Positions 56,067-57,356 of a stretch of 57,356 nt of DNA are shown here, in pieces. Under the pieces are notes generated by a model. The model was not told where the DNA came from and made no database searches. It saw only the letters and a list, made by a program, of their open reading frames with translations. A program made the translations under genes and the position numbers. The stretch is from Neobacillus ginsengisoli (GTDB taxonomy: Bacteria > Bacillota > Bacilli > Bacillales_B > DSM-18226), in the NCBI RefSeq assembly GCF_030813055.1, contig NZ_JAUSTW010000016.1:1-57356 (forward strand). Direction: 5' to 3'. Each line of letters begins with the position of its first letter. The first letter of the stretch is position 1.

Positions 56067-56786
56067 ATGAGCAACCAAGATCATCTTCTTGGTAAAAAGT
56101 TCGCTTTCGGATTAAACGATATGTATTCGCATCTAGGTGCTCAGATGGCTGCACCATTTTACGTTCTATCGAACTTTTTTCTAACAGCTGGTAATCTCCA
56201 AACGGATGTGGTCAGATTAATGAATAAGGAATCAGGAAGTAAAAACGAACGGGAAATGTTTACTTTAGGAACTTCGAAAATCTCTCCAAAGGTGTATTCA
56301 ATTCTTGAGCAAAAAGCACAAGCAAATGAGCTGGAGGATTATATAACGAAGCTTGTTGAGCGGGATTTAGATAAATTGGACAAAGAGGAAGAGACAAGAA
56401 CCTTATTTGATACACTTCGTGACGAGTTTTTAGGTGAGATCAACTTACTTAAACAAGAATTCGCCTCCCGTCCTGTTGTTGATCCTAACAGGATGGAGCA
56501 CGGCCAAGCAAACGAGTTGCAAGATTTTGTAACGAAACTCGGTGAGCAAAAATTAGATAAGGAAGAATTCCAAACGTTGTTAAACTCCCTTCGCAGCGAG
56601 TTTTTAGATGAGATTAACTTGCTTAAAAATGAACTTGCCTTCCGCCCGGTTGTTCCTGCCAATCAAAATAAGTCAACCCCTGCTTTGGAACATTCGGAAG
56701 AAGTGAATGATATTAAAGAAGGACAATTACTCGAAAGTGATCAAGTAACAGGGACTATTAAAGAAGTTATAGATCTGGATTTTTAA
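56067..56786 (+). CDS. partner of the actin-like protein, possible DNA-binding adaptor with duplicated segment
   Basis: A 239-residue protein. Residues 65-105 (TSKISPKVYSILEQKAQANE then LEDYITKLVERDL) resemble the short DNA-binding region of ParR-like adaptors. Residues 86-150 are repeated at about 151-205: QANELEDYITKL...LDKEE...LFDTLRDEFLGEINLLKQEF against QANELQDFVTKL...LDKEE...LLNSLRSEFLDEINLLKNEL, both ending in RPVV. The repeats look coiled-coil. The tail is acidic. GAGGAGGAG precedes the ATG. By position it is the partner of the actin-like gene. The DNA-binding role is inferred, not shown. Confidence 0.75.
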   Translation: MSNQDHLLGKKFAFGLNDMYSHLGAQMAAPFYVLSNFFLTAGNLQTDVVRLMNKESGSKNEREMFTLGTSKISPKVYSILEQKAQANELEDYITKLVERDLDKLDKEEETRTLFDTLRDEFLGEINLLKQEFASRPVVDPNRMEHGQANELQDFVTKLGEQKLDKEEFQTLLNSLRSEFLDEINLLKNELAFRPVVPANQNKSTPALEHSEEVNDIKEGQLLESDQVTGTIKEVIDLDF

Positions 56787-56789
56787 ATA

Positions 56790-56822
56790 TGAAGTAGCGG
56801 AATGATGTTCTGCTACTTTGTA
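56790..56822 (+). terminator. weak terminator after the actin-like operon
   Basis: AAGTAGC pairs with GCTACTT around about 16 bases; the T-run is poor. Confidence 0.5.
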
Positions 56823-56853
56823 TTAATTAGATATTCCATTAGCTAATATTGGA

Positions 56854-57003
56854 ATGTTTTTTTGTGTCAAAACAAAAGCAATTATAGGAGGGGTTCATAA
56901 AAAAATCTCTAGATATTCTTTTTTTACACAGTTGGCACTTTCTAATGAATATTCAGTGTTAGACAGAGCTATTAAGCTAGCCTTTCAACAATTGCCAAAG
57001 TAA
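56854..57003 (+). CDS. possible 49-residue protein upstream of the rRNA operon
   Basis: An ATG frame: MFFCVKTKAIIGGVHKKISR, YSFFTQLALSNEYSVLDRAI and KLAFQQLPK. A good ribosome site (AGGAGGGG at about 56886) lies inside the frame and is not followed by a usual start codon, so the true start is unclear. Composition is protein-like in the second half. Unrecognised. Confidence 0.25.
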   Translation: MFFCVKTKAIIGGVHKKISRYSFFTQLALSNEYSVLDRAIKLAFQQLPK

Positions 57004-57027
57004 AAATAGAAAAATAGTAAAAAAATA

Positions 57028-57056
57028 TTGCGCTTGAACAGTAAAAGAGTTATGAT
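57028..57056 (+). promoter_or_regulatory. rRNA operon promoter P1
   Basis: TTGCGC (57028-57033), 17 bases, TATGAT (57051-57056). Confidence 0.65.
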
Positions 57057-57121
57057 TAGTAGGTTGCTTCAAAAATTGTATCAATTGAAAACGAAATCTT
57101 TTAAAAGAAATTAATTTTTAG

Positions 57122-57150
57122 TTGATATTTATGAAACAACGTGATAAGAT
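57122..57150 (+). promoter_or_regulatory. rRNA operon promoter P2
   Basis: TTGATA (57122-57127), 17 bases, TAAGAT (57145-57150), about 94 bases after P1, the double-promoter layout of Bacillus rrn operons. Confidence 0.7.
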
Positions 57151-57180
57151 ATTTCTTGTCGCTATTTTAAATGATAGATT

Positions 57181-57194
57181 TGTTCTTTGAAAAC
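57181..57194 (+). promoter_or_regulatory. boxA-like antitermination site of the rRNA leader
   Basis: TGTTCTTTGAAAAC, the Bacillus boxA form, is followed by a leader hairpin GTGAATCTTTC...GAAAGTTCAC at 57233-57258 that probably belongs to the 16S processing stem. Confidence 0.7.
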
Positions 57195-57291
57195 TAAACA
57201 AACAAAATCGTGCAAACAAACAATAACTATCAGTGAATCTTTCGCAAGAAAGTTCACTTTTGCCAACGTAACTTTTATGAGCTAATCAACT

Positions 57292-57356
57292 TTCTTGGAG
57301 AGTTTGATCCTGGCTCAGGACGAACGCTGGCGGCGTGCCTAATACATGCAAGTCGA
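57292..57356 (+). rRNA. 16S ribosomal RNA, 5' end (partial)
   Basis: GAGAGTTTGATCCTGGCTCA is the universal 16S start, followed by GGACGAACGCTGGCGGCGTG and CCTAATACATGCAAGTCGA as in Bacillaceae. Aligning AGAGTTTG with position 8 of the E. coli gene puts the mature end near 57292. The gene continues beyond the window. Confidence 0.98.

Overview
The window is a low-GC Bacillaceae (Firmicutes) chromosome segment. Strong AGGAGG-type ribosome binding sites, frequent TTG and GTG starts, a spore-germination permease fragment and a Bacillus-style 16S rRNA start with its leader at the right edge all support this. It is mostly accessory or metabolic DNA, with many broken genes and dispersed intergenic repeats. 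I see no tRNA, CRISPR array, prophage or intact insertion sequence.

Left part (1-9.3 kb): a small Gly/Tyr/His-rich protein, a DMT permease with an attenuator-like leader, remnants of a resolvase and of a TRIC-type channel, and then a formate dehydrogenase cluster. That cluster has a divergent small wHTH protein, a large catalytic subunit, a DUF1641 protein, an HMA-like protein, a 43-residue four-Cys protein and the sulfurtransferase FdhD. A second Gly/Tyr/His-rich small gene and a CBO0543-type membrane protein follow. 9.7-14.1 kb: a bicarbonate module (beta-carbonic anhydrase plus SulP transporter, with a remnant of a second sulP beside it) and a NERD-domain protein.

14.7-27.3 kb: an alpha-glucan utilisation locus. 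It contains a LacI-type regulator, an oligo-1,6-glucosidase, a maltodextrin ABC transporter (binding protein and two permeases, no ATPase), a secreted type I pullulanase, a cyclomaltodextrinase/neopullulanase and a trailing glucosidase fragment. Pullulanase would debranch outside the cell, the ABC system import, and the intracellular GH13 enzymes finish. The regulator-glucosidase junction exists in three degenerate tandem copies, each with an AAACGTTT operator. Two related palindrome-bearing blocks, separated by a GC-rich MITE-like element, lie upstream of the regulator.

27.3-43 kb: a mosaic of short operons and pseudogenes (amidotransferase, esterase, DinB, lipoprotein/ECF sigma/anti-sigma, Arg-rich repeat protein, a GC-rich TIM-barrel-like gene, Bax inhibitor-1, TetR/SDR, MFS, GerAB fragment, AGCS symporter). 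It is punctuated by five copies of an intergenic repeat with a covarying hairpin. 42.8-51.3 kb: AraC/MFS (GC-rich), NAD(P)-binding protein and aldo/keto reductase, a MerR-transposase chimera, a divergent SDR/TetR pair and a VOC protein.

51.9-54.3 kb: a thiazole operon thiS-(thiF remnant)-thiG-thiH behind a near-consensus promoter and a terminator-like leader hairpin. 54.9-56.8 kb: a chromosomal actin-like (ParM/Alp-type) gene with a partner carrying an internal duplication, just upstream of two rRNA promoters and the first 65 nt of a 16S gene. The least-explained elements are the actin-like pair, the five-copy repeat, the triplicated mal junction and the thi leader.
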